From Dipteronia dyeriana (lineage: Eukaryota > Streptophyta > Magnoliopsida > Sapindales > Sapindaceae): a stretch of 64,000 nt of DNA. Both the position numbers and the translations under genes were made by a program. Position 1 is the first letter of the stretch; each line of letters begins with the position of its first letter. Below, piece after piece: positions 12,018 to 23,944 of the stretch. The notes beneath the pieces were generated by a model. That model was not told the DNA's origin. It did no database searches and worked only from the letters and a program-made list of their open reading frames with translations. Location of the stretch: positions 112,416,146 to 112,480,145 of the forward strand of contig CM065296.1 in the NCBI GenBank assembly GCA_032871835.1. The letters run 5' to 3'.

Positions 12018-12388
12018 TAAATAATTTATAAGCTAAGAGAGAGCATTTCTAGTTTGAGAAAAAAATAATTTGTCGACCTGTGAATACATCCAAACCATAG
12101 GCTGAAAAGCTGTAGATCATTTAAAATAATAACCCCAAGAGGGTATCAATGGAGTTAAAACAGATCTCATATAAAATTATTGATTCTAAAAATATAGTAA
12201 TGTATAGAAGATGAAATTATTTTAAGTGCTAACAAAAACAGAAACGTCATTTATTTAAAAGAGAAGAAAACGAGTTATTTATATTTGATTTGATAGCAAT
12301 CGTCTTAATGCTTAAAAAGGTATATATGCTTTATTATTCTAATCCAAATCCTTTCTTCATTGTTGTTCAAGAGATATTATGTTTAAAA
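12018..12388. other. Upstream flank of pseudogene b2
   Basis: Non-coding; similar to 2082-2430 and to 53.22-53.32 kb, the flanks of b1 and b3. It ends at the target duplication of the MULE-like element (12378-12388). Confidence 0.65.
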
Positions 12389-14956
12389 GGGTTAATAGCA
12401 CCGATAACCCTAAACTTATAACGCAATTATATAGTGTCCTTTGAAGTTTCATTTATTGATAAAAGCTAACAGAAGGGAAACGGACGTTAAGAAAAAATTA
12501 CATTTACACATCCTGATTATAAGAATAATTGCATTAAAACTGAAAATATATAATAATATTATGCAAACACCTTTTGACATGTTTGACTAATGTCAAAAAA
12601 ATAAAAAATATTAATAATGTTATTATTAAATTTTAAAAATTATATTATAAAAATTAATTATTAAATAAAAATCTAATTATAAAAAAATAAAAAATTCCAA
12701 TTAAACTACCCATATTTCCAATTAAACAATTAAACAATTAAACTACCTATATTTCCAATTAAATATCAATAAAATTAATAATATACCAATGTTTTTTATT
12801 TTTTGTTTTTAATTAGAAAAATTCCATATTAATAAATTCAATTAAGTAAATAATAAATAAATAACAAACAAATAAATAAAACATATTTTATATATTAAAA
12901 AAAATATTATCAGTTATCTACACTCTAGCCACCAAGCCACCAACACCACAATCAGACCCACCTCCCAAATCTCATCATCATCAAACCCTAGCCATCCAAA
13001 CTCCCCGTCGCTGTCTAACCACCATCGCCGCCGCCCAAACCCGCATCATTAAGAGAGGATTCGGATCCACACACTCTCTCTCATATTTGTTTCTTCTTTA
13101 TTTCTCTCTCTGTTTGTTTTTGAGAAAAAAGAAAATAAAATATGTGGTGCTATAGAAAGAGATTCGTTATGGTGGTGTTCACGGGCTCACGGCGTCGTTC
13201 GTGGCCTCTTCGCCGCGAATGAGGGAGGCTGCGTTTTGTGTGGTGGAATTTGGAAGCTTGGATTTGTATTTTGAGTTTATTTGTGTGTTGTTAATTTTTT
13301 AAAAATCTTTTTTCCGATTTTAGGAGCAGTCATTTTGCAGTGATTTTTGTGTGAATTCTAGCATGTGGTGGTGGTGGTTTCTGGTGAGTTTGTTTGTGGG
13401 TGTTGATTTTGGAGATGGTCTGGAGATAAGTGTTGATTTTGGTGTGGATGGGCGTTGGTTTCTACTAGGGATGGCAATAAAACCCAAACCCATAGGATCC
13501 GTCCGAACTCAACCCGTTTAGAACGGGTTTGGGGGACGAAATTAATTTCCACGAACCCGCGAACCCGTATAGTAAAAACCCAACGGGTTTGGATTTGGAT
13601 TTGGGTTTGGGTGTGAGTTTAGATTGAGAAAATAAACCCATGGGTGACTCGCGAACCCGTTTAAATAAAAATTATATAATATTTATTATTTAAAATATAA
13701 TAAATTTAAACTCCAATAAAAAAAAAACACTTTTAACTATATAGAGAATAAAATGTAACTCATTTCACTTATTCTAAGTTGTAATTCTCAACTCTCATAT
13801 ATATATATATATGCGTGTGTATGTGTTTTGCCTCCTATGACTCTTGTTTGAACTAAAAAATATACTTGAAATGCGTAAAAAATTTCACTATATTAAACAT
13901 TTATAGTCTTTAAAGTTACAATTTCCATATATTTAAATAATATAGAAATATTTTTCTAAAAAAAAATTGGCGGGTTCGTGGGTTCGTGGGTTCAACTTGG
14001 GACCCGCTTGTTTCATGGGTTCGTGGGCGGGTTTAGGTTTCCTCCAAACCCTTGGGTGAAACCCGAACCCAAACCCGTTTATTTTCGTGGGTTCGTGGAC
14101 GGGTTTGGATGACACAAATTATCGCGGGTTTGGGTTTGGATTTTGTCAAACCCGCCCGAACCCGACCCATTGCCATTCCTAGTTTCTACAGATGGGTGTT
14201 GATTTTGGGGTTTTGGGTTTGTGATTTAATTTAGGATTTGGTGGTGTGTTGATGATGATGGTGAAGTGAAGAATTTAGGTTTCAATTTTCAAATCTTGTG
14301 TAAAAACTTTTGTCCAAATTTGATTTTGTTCAAACTAATTCTTTTTTGTTCTAAAACTATATATAAAAAAGTGAAGATGTTGAAAATGAATAGATGTTGA
14401 TGATCGGGTTTGATGGTGGTGATCGGTGAAGATGATGAAAGAGAATTGATGATGGATTTTGATGATAGGATTTGATGATATTGAAGACGATGATGGTGTT
14501 TGATGTGAGCGACGGTGAGAGTAGAGAAAAGGATGATGGTGGTGTTTGGGGTTTGATTCCAAATCTGGATTTTTTTTTTGGTTTGTTAATTACAAATAAA
14601 AAATAATAAAAAGTATTAGAAAAGGGTATAATATTATTTTGTAGGGATATTATTTTTATAGCTTATTATTATTATATTATTATTTATAAAAAAATTATCA
14701 ACATTATTTTTTATTTTTTTTTACATTAGTCAAATAGGTCAAAGGGTGTTTGCGTGATAGTAATATATATTTCAGTTTTAATTCAATTATTCATATAACC
14801 AGGGTGTGTAAATATAATTTTTCCTTAACGTCCGTTTCCCTACTGTCAGCTTTTACTAATAAATGAAAGTTCAGGGAGTTTAATGCCAAGAAAAAAAATT
14901 CAAGGGACACTATACAACTGTACTATAAGTTTAGAGAGCATTGGTGCTATTAACCC
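12389..14956. mobile_element. Long-TIR MULE-like element, non-autonomous
   Basis: Terminal inverted repeats of more than 200 bp: 12389-12600 and the reverse complement of 14.73-14.956 kb, both starting GGGTTAATAGCACC. They share GGGAAACGGACGTTAAG and CAAACACC-x-TTTGAC. Flanks TATGTTTAAAA (12378-12388) and TATGTTCAAAT (14957-14967) form a 9-11 bp target duplication, as expected for Mutator-like elements. The uninterrupted site is at about 2430. The interior is G+C-richer (12.95-13.25 kb) and encodes no transposase. It carries a nested hAT MITE. The interior might be captured genomic sequence, but no donor gene is recognised. Confidence 0.8.
13466..14181. mobile_element. hAT-type MITE nested in the MULE-like element
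   Basis: 716 bp. TIRs TAGGGATGGCAAT and (right end, complement) TAGGAATGGCAAT; perfect 8-bp target duplication GTTTCTAC at 13458-13465 and 14182-14189. Subterminal arrays of CGAACCC/GGGTTTGGG flank an A+T-rich core. Size, 8-bp duplication and subterminal repeats fit a non-autonomous hAT. No coding sequence. Confidence 0.9.
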
Positions 14957-16390
14957 TATGTTCAAATCTCGTACACACTAAGTTGAAGAATGATCTATAT
15001 GTTATTCATCGATCATCATAAAAAATTTAAGTAAGATATTGCAACATACCATGTATAAATTTTGAAGGCATACACATTTTGTGACAAATATCTATATTCT
15101 AGATTCCTTTAAATTTATAGAAATCTTTACTTCTTCATTTTTTAGACTATCAACAATTTAATAATTTAAATGTAAATGACAACATAATACGGTAATAGAT
15201 AAAAATGCCTTCACTTTTACTTCTTTATTATTTTTTCCCAAAACCTCTATTGATGGAGCCATCAATAGATTTTGAACATGCCTCCGATGATTCGAGATGT
15301 ATGTGGAAATTGGAAAAAATAACACTCTTTTTATATTGAATTTTAAGAGAATTACTAGATTAACAACTTAAGTTTAAATGACACCAAAATACTACAATAC
15401 CCTCATCTCTTTCTTTTATTACATTTGTGCCATTTTTAGGGTTTTTTTTTCAAAAACCTCAATTGTCCTCCATCAATGGAGATTCGAAATCGGCTTCCAA
15501 TGGAGGTTTCAATGAAGATGATTCTTTTTTTTTTTTGAAAATTTCATTTTTATTCAAAAAATCTTGAAATTTGTAAAAAGTCTCAGAAACTATATATAAA
15601 AAAAAAAATCTTAAAAACTATTTGAAAAATCTCATAAATCACCTGAAAAGTCTGGAAAATCATCTAAAGAATCTCAGAATTCAGAAATATGAAAATTAGT
15701 TTCAGAAATACAAAACAAGTCTTAGGAACACCAAAATAAGTTTTGGAAACACAAAAAAACGTTAGATTTATTTGTATGAGTGTATTTAAAGGATAGTTTT
15801 ATTAGAACCACATTTAATGTGGTATTTAAACTTAAGTTATTAAAATAGTGATACTCTTAAAATTACTCCCTGGAAATTTTTGAACCCATATTGCCCCCAA
15901 AAAAATTCATTTTTTTTTTCACATTTCCACCGGTAAATCTAAATATATATATATAATAAGTCTCAGGTTTTTTTTCTAGAATCCGAGACTTATTTTCTGA
16001 AAATAATTTCAGCTCAAATTCTTAGGGGTCGTTTTTTTCACTTAAAACTTAATGGGTCTTAATCATATTCATTAAGTTGTTTTGTTTGTTTTGTTTGTTT
16101 TTTAAGTGGCCAAACAACTTAAAATTACTAAAAAACAACTTAAAATAAAAAGTAAAAAAGTAAAAAATCATGACTTTTCACTTAATTACAAATCATTAAA
16201 TTGCATTAAATGCAATCCAAAATCTTTTCTTCTGATACTATCTCCATACATCATAATTATATATGGTATATAAATATTTGTTTTAATATATTGTTTATTT
16301 TAAATAACTTTAAAAATAAAAAAAAAGAACCATAATCACTTCTCATATTGGTGTTTAATATTAATACTTTGTTATGATATTAAGGTGATG

Positions 16391-16460
<70 letters not shown>

Positions 16461-17162
16461 TAGAGTGTTTTATGTGAGTTTTCTTGCTGCACCTTTTATT
16501 TTTTGAAAATAAAATTTTTCTTTTCTTAGTAAAAATGAAGTTTGTTTGTAATTGAATAAGAAGATCATGATCATACGTGTTCATATATAATTATTATTTT
16601 TAGAATGCTTTTATTTTATATTATATGTATACTTGTTTAACATAGGTATAAATATAAAATTATTTATTTTCAAACAATTTTACTTCGAAAAAATAAACGT
16701 GTTGATAATACATTCAGATGTGAGTAAAAAAAAATGTTATTCAAATTCAGATTTCAATCCCTATTTAATTTTTAGAAAAATTAAGGACTGTCTATTTTTC
16801 AGACAAAAAAACATACGATCCTTAGTTTTTTCTAATGAAACTTATTTTTTATATCTTCTTAAAAAGACCTCCATTGAAGGTTGAGTTCCTTTCAACCTCA
16901 TTTGACTGAGCTGACCTCTATCGATGGATATTTTGGAAACGGAAAAAAAAACCAGAGAAATAGAAGAAAAAGAGAAAAATAAAAAGTAAACAAATAAAAA
17001 ATAAACAAATAAAAAATAAAGTAAAAGAATAAATAAGTATATTTTAATCTCACCGCATATTTGAAACTATCTAAATAAGAATTATTAATATAGTATCAAT
17101 TTCAAAAGTCAAGTTGGTTTTGGTGATGTTTGACCTTATTATCTAGATGTCATACCCTTAAA
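14957..17162. other. Spacer 3' of P450 a2, filled with short TIR-element remnants
   Basis: No gene. After about 100 bp matching the spacer of gene a1, 15.06-17.05 kb holds nested A+T-rich remnants. The motifs AATGACACC, CCTCCATCAATGGAG and repeated AGTCTCAG / GAGACTTATT also occur at 56.89-58.06 kb next to the MULE at the right end, suggesting related non-autonomous elements. A long AT run lies at 16395-16461. The last ~80 bp match the 3' flank of gene a1. Confidence 0.5.
15343..15862. mobile_element. Short inverted-repeat element
   Basis: Imperfect TIRs: left TTTTAAGAGAATTACTAG and AACTTAAGTTTAAATGACACC; the right end at about 15.81-15.86 kb is the complement, including AACTTAAGTTTAAAT. The interior has degenerate AGTCTCAG repeats and no coding potential. 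The target duplication is not clear. Confidence 0.5.
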
Positions 17163-20100
17163 TCAAATTTGCGAAAGAAGCTTGATCATTGTTGGACGGG
17201 GGCGATATTTAGCTTGCAAAGGCTGTGCTTTGGGCAAGGTGAGACCATACCCCTCCGTCATATCCACCATCTCTTCACCAACCCTCTCCCATTCAAAACA
17301 TTGAATTAATGAACCCAAAGCCAACCCAACCATTCGCATAGCCAAACTCTCACCTGGACAGCTTCTTCTTCCTGACCCAAAAGGCACAAACTTGAACCCA
17401 TCTCTTGTTCCTTCAAAACCTTCAAATCTCTCAGGCTTGAACTTTCTGGGCTCCTCCCAATTTTTGGGATCATTTTGTATGGCCCACACGTTCACCAATA
17501 GCATTGTGCCGCGTGGTATGTGATACCCTCCAATTTTACAGTCTTCTGATGACTCATGTGGTACCAATAAAGGTCCTGCTGGATACAATCGTAGTGTCTC
17601 GTTTATAATACAACGAAGATATGGAAGTTTAGCTAGATCGATTTCGTCGATAAGGTGATCAGATCCTATTTGGTTGTCGATTTCGTCTTGTGCTTTTTTC
17701 AGAATATCTGGATTGTTTAGTAGAAGAGACATTGCCCATTCCATTGTCCCAGTTGAAGTATCAGTTCCAGCTATTAGCAAAACCTGCTCAAAGATAAGGG
17801 ATTAGGATTAATATACCAAATAATTTTTTTGATGATAGAAAAACTAGAAATCAGCAAAACCAGTTTTCTTAAATTCTAGAGACTCGAGCCATGATAACAA
17901 ACTTTTAAAAATAAATGTAAAACCGAAAAAGAAATTTTTAAAAATTCAACTATATTTTTAAAAAATATTGGACTTTAGGTCTCTAAGGGTTCATTCGGTG
18001 CATAATATTATTTTTATATAATTTTATGTTCACCGATATTTTGTTTTAGGCTATAGTAATTAATACAACCTCTCTCATTGACATTAGGCTAATTAAAATG
18101 TATTAACTAATACAATACAAACCAAACCAAACATTATACTTTATTATTCTAATGAGTAATATTATACAAATTAGATAATTAACCCAAATGATGTGTAACT
18201 GAGTTGTTCTTACATACGAATCATAATACTCCCACCAATTACCACACATAATTGGGGTTGGTTTTGCCTAACATTAATGTATTTGATTCTAATTTATTAT
18301 AAACTCTTAATACAATAAAATACATACTAACAAACATGACCTAGATTATATTCAACTAAGTTTTTTTCATTATTTTTGGTTTTAAAAATAAATAAATAAA
18401 ACTACTTGTATTAAACGGAGAAGCAAAACAAACAGGCTTGGAATCAAGTCAACCACAATCCTCCTTAGAGGTAAAGGCTAAAGCAGCAGAGTATGTGCCA
18501 TATCATTCCTACTCCTTGGAATAGCTTGACGATTAACAACTCCCAACTTTTTCAAACAGAGCCTTAATATATCATTCACAACTGGACCAGCATCGCTCCA
18601 TTGAAAGTAATCAACATTAATAGCATATACTCCCACCCATTTGACCACCAAATTTAGCCTCCTGGCCAATAAAAGCCCTCTCTAAGAACTAAAAGTTCAC
18701 CCAACAGCAGAAAAAGAACCCATAACTGGTTTAGACAAAGCAGCCGCCACATCTTAAGGCCAATCCAAAGTTTTTAGAAGCTCGGTGTCACGGGGTGAGA
18801 ATTTCCGCTAGGCACTTAGGTAAATCTCGTGGGAATGTTGCTAAATAAGCCTTATAAGAGGGACACTCGGGCAAGTTCATAGACGAACGTTGCCAAGTGT
18901 GAAGATGCGGAAGTGATTTAAAGTGGGGAGAATCGGGAGAGGGTCGAAATGGGGAGCCCAGAGACAGAGGATCGGTGGACTTGCGAAGGAAGACCATGAT
19001 GCTCTGGATCGCTAGAATGCTCATAAGTACTCTCAAAGGAAGAGTTGTATTAATGAAAGGATGATTTACAAATGAGAGAGGTTGTCTATTTATAGGTGAG
19101 CCACCTCCTTAAGGAATGTTCTAGACTAATCTAGTTTAATAATGGAGATTAAGTCACCAGAATACTCTACATGTATTTTCATGCATTTACAAGGTTCTAG
19201 ATTATTCTACATCTATCTAGCTAAATACAAGAATGGTGTAGAGATTGTTGAGTTACTAGAGATTTCCAGAAGCTTGACCAATGTTGGAATTGTGGAGAGG
19301 TCTCTAGAATCTTCCAGTAGCTTGGTAGAGTAAGGGCCTTTGTTGGACTCCTGGGCTTGTAAGCTTGTAGTCCGTGACATCCTCCCCCACTTAAGTTCGC
19401 AATGTCCTCGTTGCGTGGGCGCTGAGTATGTTGGAGTTGGCCACAAGTTGGTTCATTTGTGCAGAAGGTCTTTGGCTTGGGAAGCCTCCCTTGAGAGACC
19501 GAATTCGAGTCTCGCATCCTTTACTCAACTCAAGTGGGCTGGCTAGGTTTCGAAGGTGATATAGCATCTCGGGTGCCTTTTCTCGGTGCCTTCAATCGCT
19601 TCCCATGGCTTACGCACTTCTTGCTCCTTCGAACGCCTACGGTCGGCTGGTTCTGTGGAGAAGTGGGAGAAGTGGGTGACTCCTCAAGCTTTGCGGCGGG
19701 CTGCATCCTTGTCTCTGTGCAAGTAAGCTTGCTTGGCTTTGAAGGTGATCCAGCATCTCGGGTGCCTTCTCTCAGTGCCTTCGATTGCCTCCTATGGCTT
19801 GCACGCTTCCTACTCTTTCGAACGTCCCTAGGCGTTACGTCCTATGGAGAAGAGGGAGAGATGGGTGTCTCCTCAAGTCGTGTTACAGATGGCATCCTAC
19901 ATGGCTAGGGTAGGGATTCCGCCTGAATGGAGAGTGCCTTGGATTTGCTTTGCTTGTTATGGGAGCGTTGGTTGCCATGAACAAGCGTTTGGATTTCGAA
20001 TCGAGCAACTTCGCTATCGGAGGGCGTGGCTCGTGCTAGCTGTGATTGCTCTATGGTGGCAACTTCGCTAACAGAGTGCATGACTCGTGCTCGCTGTGAT

Positions 20101-23100
20101 TGCCTAGTAACGAGCTCCGAACCCTGATGCTTGGAACCGACCTGCTCTGATACCACTTGTCACGAGGTGAGAATTTCAGCTAGGCACACCCGTGCGGCAC
20201 TTAGGCAAATCCTGTGGGAATGTTGCTAAGTAAGCCTTATAAGATGGACACTCGAGCAAGTTCTTAGACGAACGTTGCCAAGTGTGAAGATGCGGAATCG
20301 ATTTATAGTAGGGAGAATCGGGAGATGGTCGAAATGAGGAGCCCAGAGGCAGATGATCGGTGGACTTATGAAGGAACACCACGATGCTATGGAAGGCTAG
20401 AATGCTCATAAGTACTCTCAAATGAAGAGTTGTATTAATGAAAGAATTCTAGGATGGTTTACAAATGAGAGAGGTTGGCTATTTATAGGTGAGCCATCTC
20501 TTTAAGAATGTTCTAGACTAATCTAGTCTAATAATGGAGATTAAGTCTCTAGAATATTCTACACCTAACTAGAATACTCTACATGTATTTACATGCCTTT
20601 AAAAGATTCTAGATTATTCTACACCTATCTAGCTAAGTACAAGAATGATATAGAGATGGTTGAGTTACTAGAGACTTCCAGAAACTTGACCAATATTGGA
20701 ATTGTGGAGAGGTTTCTAGAATCTTTCAGGAGCTAGGCAGAGTAAGGGTTTTTGTTGGACTCCTGGACTTGTAAGCTTGCGGCCGGTGACATCGGGTTGA
20801 AATTATAAAATGGACACCTTGTTCATTTAAATAGTTTTTATATATATAAATCCTGTTTTCATATGTTACCGGAAATGTTAATTTCATTGAAAACAAGATA
20901 ATATCATATAATAAATACAACCCATATCATCACTTTTCACTTTAGCAGCCAGCCAACTAACCAAAGACAATCAAGCCCCTTAAACCTGTTAATTAACTCC
21001 TAAAAGACTGTTCTAGACACTTTGACAGCCTTGCTACACTATGACTCGTATCTTCAGGATCTTGGCCGCAACGATGACAACAGGGATCCACCATCACTTT
21101 ACGCACGTACAGAAGAATCACAAGGGATGGAATGGCTTTGTTACAAAACTTGCCACACAAAAATTGACTTTAGAAAGGAAATTAAGGCTCAGTTTGACAT
21201 TGCTTTCCCAGCTGTTTTTGGGGTAAAAGTGATTCTGGACCTAAGACAGGGTGTTTGGTAAAATCGTGGGGAAGTGCTTTTGATCACTTTTAACTTCTCT
21301 CAACTGAGTTTTTGAGAAGCTACAAATACATGCTTTTGGATTTTGGCTTCTGCTTTTAGAAAACGTGCTACAGTGATATTAAATGAAATTTTACTAACTT
21401 TTCAACTTTGTCCTTGCTTTTAACGAAATTTAACAACAAAAATTGGATTTATATTTCTGTAAAAAAAAATGTTGTCATAACTGTATAAAAAAATGGGATA
21501 ATTAATTCAATAAAGTAGAATAAAAATGAAATAAAAAAATAAAGTAGAATAAAATAAATAAATAAAGAAATAAAGAAATAAAGAAATGAGGTTAATTAAT
21601 TAAATAAAGTAGAATAAAAAATGGGGCTAATTAATTCAATAAAATACCATAATTATATAACACTTAACACTAAACACAAATAAACAAGAAAAATACAAAG
21701 TATAACACGTTAGCACCATTTAGATGTTTATATCCTTTTAGTAATTTTACACACTCACAACACTTTTTATTTCAGTTTACCAAACACATTGAAATTACTT
21801 TTAGTTCTCCCAGCACTTTTAAAAATCAGTTTACCAAACACTTAACTGATTTTTTCCACAGCAATTCCAAAAGCAATTCCCCCCACAACAATTTTAAAAA
21901 TACTTCTCCCCACAGCACAGCAATACCAAACTGAACCTAAATTCCAAAGGAATTTCCACAGCTTCCAATCAGGACAAGAAGCAGAGAACTCTTCTCCTTA
22001 AATTTATCCTCCAAAGCCAATCTATAGCCACTTTTGACATTTGCCTCTCTCGTCATAATGCCACATAAGACTATCAATACCCCTTCTCACAATTAAGTTT
22101 TATTTACTTGATATAATTTTAGAATTAAAATAAGAAAAAGTTTTCGTGACTTTAATTATTATATCTACATCAATTAAATATATGGTAGATATAATAACTC
22201 CAATTATTACAAAAAGACAGTATTTAAACAGTTAAATATATAATATTAGATATATTTAAAGTTATGGATTTGAGTCTTACCCCTCTCCCAACCTTATATT
22301 ATTATAATATTTCAAAACAAAAAACCTGTTAAAGTAACTTAATCATGGCCACAACTTGGAGAAAAAAAATGTTTAATTTCTCTTACTTTTTCTTTTTATT
22401 TTTTTAAGAACTTAAATCCTAGATTTGATTATTAAATCAATTCAAATCAATGTATTCATAAAAACAATATTTATAGACAATCCTATATATATTTTTGAAT
22501 AATAATAAAAAATACTAAGTAAATGTAAAAAAAAAAAAAAACAAGTTAATTAAAATGTTACCAGCATAAGGTTTGTGATATTTTCATTGGTATAGTACTC
22601 GGGCTCCAATTTTTGCAAAGACAACATCACTTGAATCATATTCTTCTTGTTTCCTGATCCATCCACATAATTTTCACTCTGCTCGTCACTGTTCTCCACT
22701 CTTCTTCTAAACTCTTCCACCAAATTCTGCATAAATCTCTCTCTCTTTTGTTGTAGAATCATCAACCTTTTCTCCAATCCTCCAAAACCAACCCATCTCA
22801 GTAACGGCAAAAAGTCTCCGATATTTGATGCACCACCATGTCGTAACGTTTCGATCACTATCTCCTGAAAAATCTTTGCTTCCTGATCAATTTCCGCCAC
22901 GTTTTCACCATAGTACCTCTTCCCGGCTATCATTCTCATCATAACGTTTAGAGTCAACTCGAAGAATACAGATTGCATCTCCACCGTCCGATTAAGATGA
23001 TCCTGTTGATAGAGTCTGCGTACTACAGATCTTATCTCGTCCATACGTACAAAAGAGAGTGTTTGGAGACGGTTGTTGGATAAGATCTCAAGAGATGAGA

Positions 23101-23530
23101 TTTTCCTGAGGTTTCTCCAATGGTCCCCATATGGGCTCCATATCAGGCTGGTGTAGTTGTTGCCCAAGTGTTTTCCGGCTAACAGATCATGAGGTCTGTT
23201 GGCGAAAACGATGTCGTTTTTGGTGAAACATTCCTCGGCTGCGGCCGGGGAACTTACGAGGAGGACACTACGAGAGCCGAATTTGAGGAGAAGTATGGGG
23301 CCGTATTTGGAGGAGATTTTGGAGAGAGATCGATGAAGGGGTTTCTTGAAGAGGTAGAGATGGCCTATTATTGGTAGAGTTGGAAAAGGGCTTGGTGGCA
23401 GATTTCTTATCTTCTTTATCAAATGATCTGTTAGTATGTATAGAGCTACGAAGAGAGCCAAGTGCAGGAACATGATGGCTTCAAGTTTCAGATACTCAAA
23501 TAGTGTGTCAGTGGTGGTGGTGCTCTTCAA
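17163..23530 (-). CDS. Cytochrome P450, CYP81-like (gene a2)
   Basis: Paralogue of gene a1 with the same two-exon structure: exon 1 23530-22562 (323 codons), exon 2 17783-17163 (206 codons plus stop), phase-0 GT-AG intron. All key motifs are present: anchor and PPSP hinge, WRNLRK, AGTDTS, ETLR, PERF and heme loop [10 protein letters not shown]. The paralogues differ at scattered residues, for example RPHDLLAGK here against RPHLLAGK in a1, YPAGPLL against YPVGPLL, and the region before PYGDHWRN. Expected role: an ER-bound monooxygenase of specialised metabolism with unknown substrate. A second Met at residue 20 (23473) would give 510 aa. The intron has grown to 4778 bp by nested transposons, which could lower splicing efficiency; the coding parts look intact. 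Confidence 0.88.
18786..20791 (-). mobile_element. Non-autonomous LTR retrotransposon in the P450 a2 intron
   Basis: 2006 bp. LTRs 18786-19379 (594 bp) and 20158-20791 (634 bp), both starting TGTCACG and ending GTGACA. A primer-binding site complementary to initiator Met tRNA (complement of AGTGGTATCAGAG) adjoins the right LTR, and a C-rich tract (TCCTCCCCCACTT, the polypurine tract on the other strand) adjoins the left, so the orientation is minus. Short target duplication TCGG (18782-18785 and 20792-20795). The 778-bp interior has no gag or pol. It inserted into the LINE RNase H region. Confidence 0.88.
19380..20157. repeat. Internal domain of the non-autonomous LTR element, tandem repeats
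   Basis: Two imperfect tandem units of 189 bp (GAAGGTGAT at 19552 and 19741; both with GCATCTCGGGTGCCTT), and a shorter 53-bp repeat (CAACTTCGCT at 20007 and 20060). Open frames here and in the LTRs are short and show no known domain, so I do not call genes. Confidence 0.75.
21186..21937. mobile_element. PIF/Harbinger-type (Tourist-like) MITE
   Basis: 752 bp. TIRs GGCTCAGTTTGACATTGC and (complement of right end) GGTTCAGTTTGGTATTGC; 3-bp target duplication TAA at 21183-21185 and 21938-21940. A+T-rich, non-coding. It inserted into the LINE zf-RVT fragment, which continues on both sides. Confidence 0.82.
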
Positions 23531-23944
23531 GTTATATAAAAAATTGTTATAAAAGAATAAATAATGAAATAAATAAAATGAAAAGAGATGAAATCAGATG
23601 AAGAATAAGTATGAGAGATGCAAGAAATGAAAGAAGAATTACTTTTTTTTTATATTGATATCAAGTTAGTGAAAAAACAATTTACAATAATGAGATCAAT
23701 ATATATATATATATTTGAAAGTTATGAAGAACAATCAAGAAGTCAACAGGGAGAGAGGCGGTGAAGAGAGGAAAAATTGTGCGTAAAACTAAAACCCACA
23801 TATTATAACAAAAATGATATTATTATTGAGTTACGAGAATATGAGGATATGGATAATATGATGGGTTTAAGTTTCGGTACTCAAATCTTGTGAGTCGTGA
23901 ACCGGTGGTTCTCTTCAAGTTATATATATATATATATATATATT
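23531..23944. promoter_or_regulatory. Proximal upstream region of P450 a2
   Basis: TATA-like TTTTTTATATAAC lies immediately upstream of the first ATG on the minus strand. About 270 bp of A+T-rich sequence (23540-23815) is inserted relative to the a1 upstream region; after it, GATATTATTATTGAGTTA matches 5495-5515. It ends at a TA run where a long-TIR element begins, so little of the ancestral promoter stays adjacent to the gene. Confidence 0.5.

Larger units (their letters stand above)
18418..22090 (-). mobile_element. LINE ORF2 3' fragment, split by two later insertions
   Basis: Minus-strand pieces in correct LINE order: zf-RVT region at 21.94-22.08 kb, a zinc-binding stretch [15 protein letters not shown] at about 21.02-21.10 kb, and an RNase H-like (RVT_3) end at 18478-18669 ([13 protein letters not shown], then [13 protein letters not shown]). 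The pieces are separated by the LTR element (18786-20791) and the MITE (21186-21937). The zf-RVT part also exists in the a1 intron. No intact reading frame remains. Confidence 0.7.
17784..22561 (-). other. Intron of P450 gene a2 (4778 bp) with nested elements
   Basis: Donor GTAAC at 22561 and acceptor CTGCAG at 17785, same position as in a1. Contents from the 3' side: A+T-rich sequence with a possible MITE near 17.99-18.35 kb (weak TIRs, no convincing target duplication), a LINE fragment, a non-autonomous LTR element, more LINE, a Harbinger-type MITE, more LINE, then intron sequence shared with a1 (22.08-22.56 kb). Confidence 0.8.

Noticed and set aside
14335..14562. His/Ser-rich 75-codon frame in the MULE-like element
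   Set aside because: Simple GATGATG repeats on the opposite strand; no support as a gene, though the interior may be captured DNA.
17990..18350. Possible MITE in the a2 intron
   Set aside because: Ends (AGGGTTCATTCGGTGCATAA versus complement AGGTCATGTTTGTTAGTATG) are only weakly similar and no target duplication was found.
19534..19908. 124-codon frame in the a2 intron
   Set aside because: It covers the two 189-bp tandem repeats of a non-autonomous LTR element and repeats itself; no known domain.
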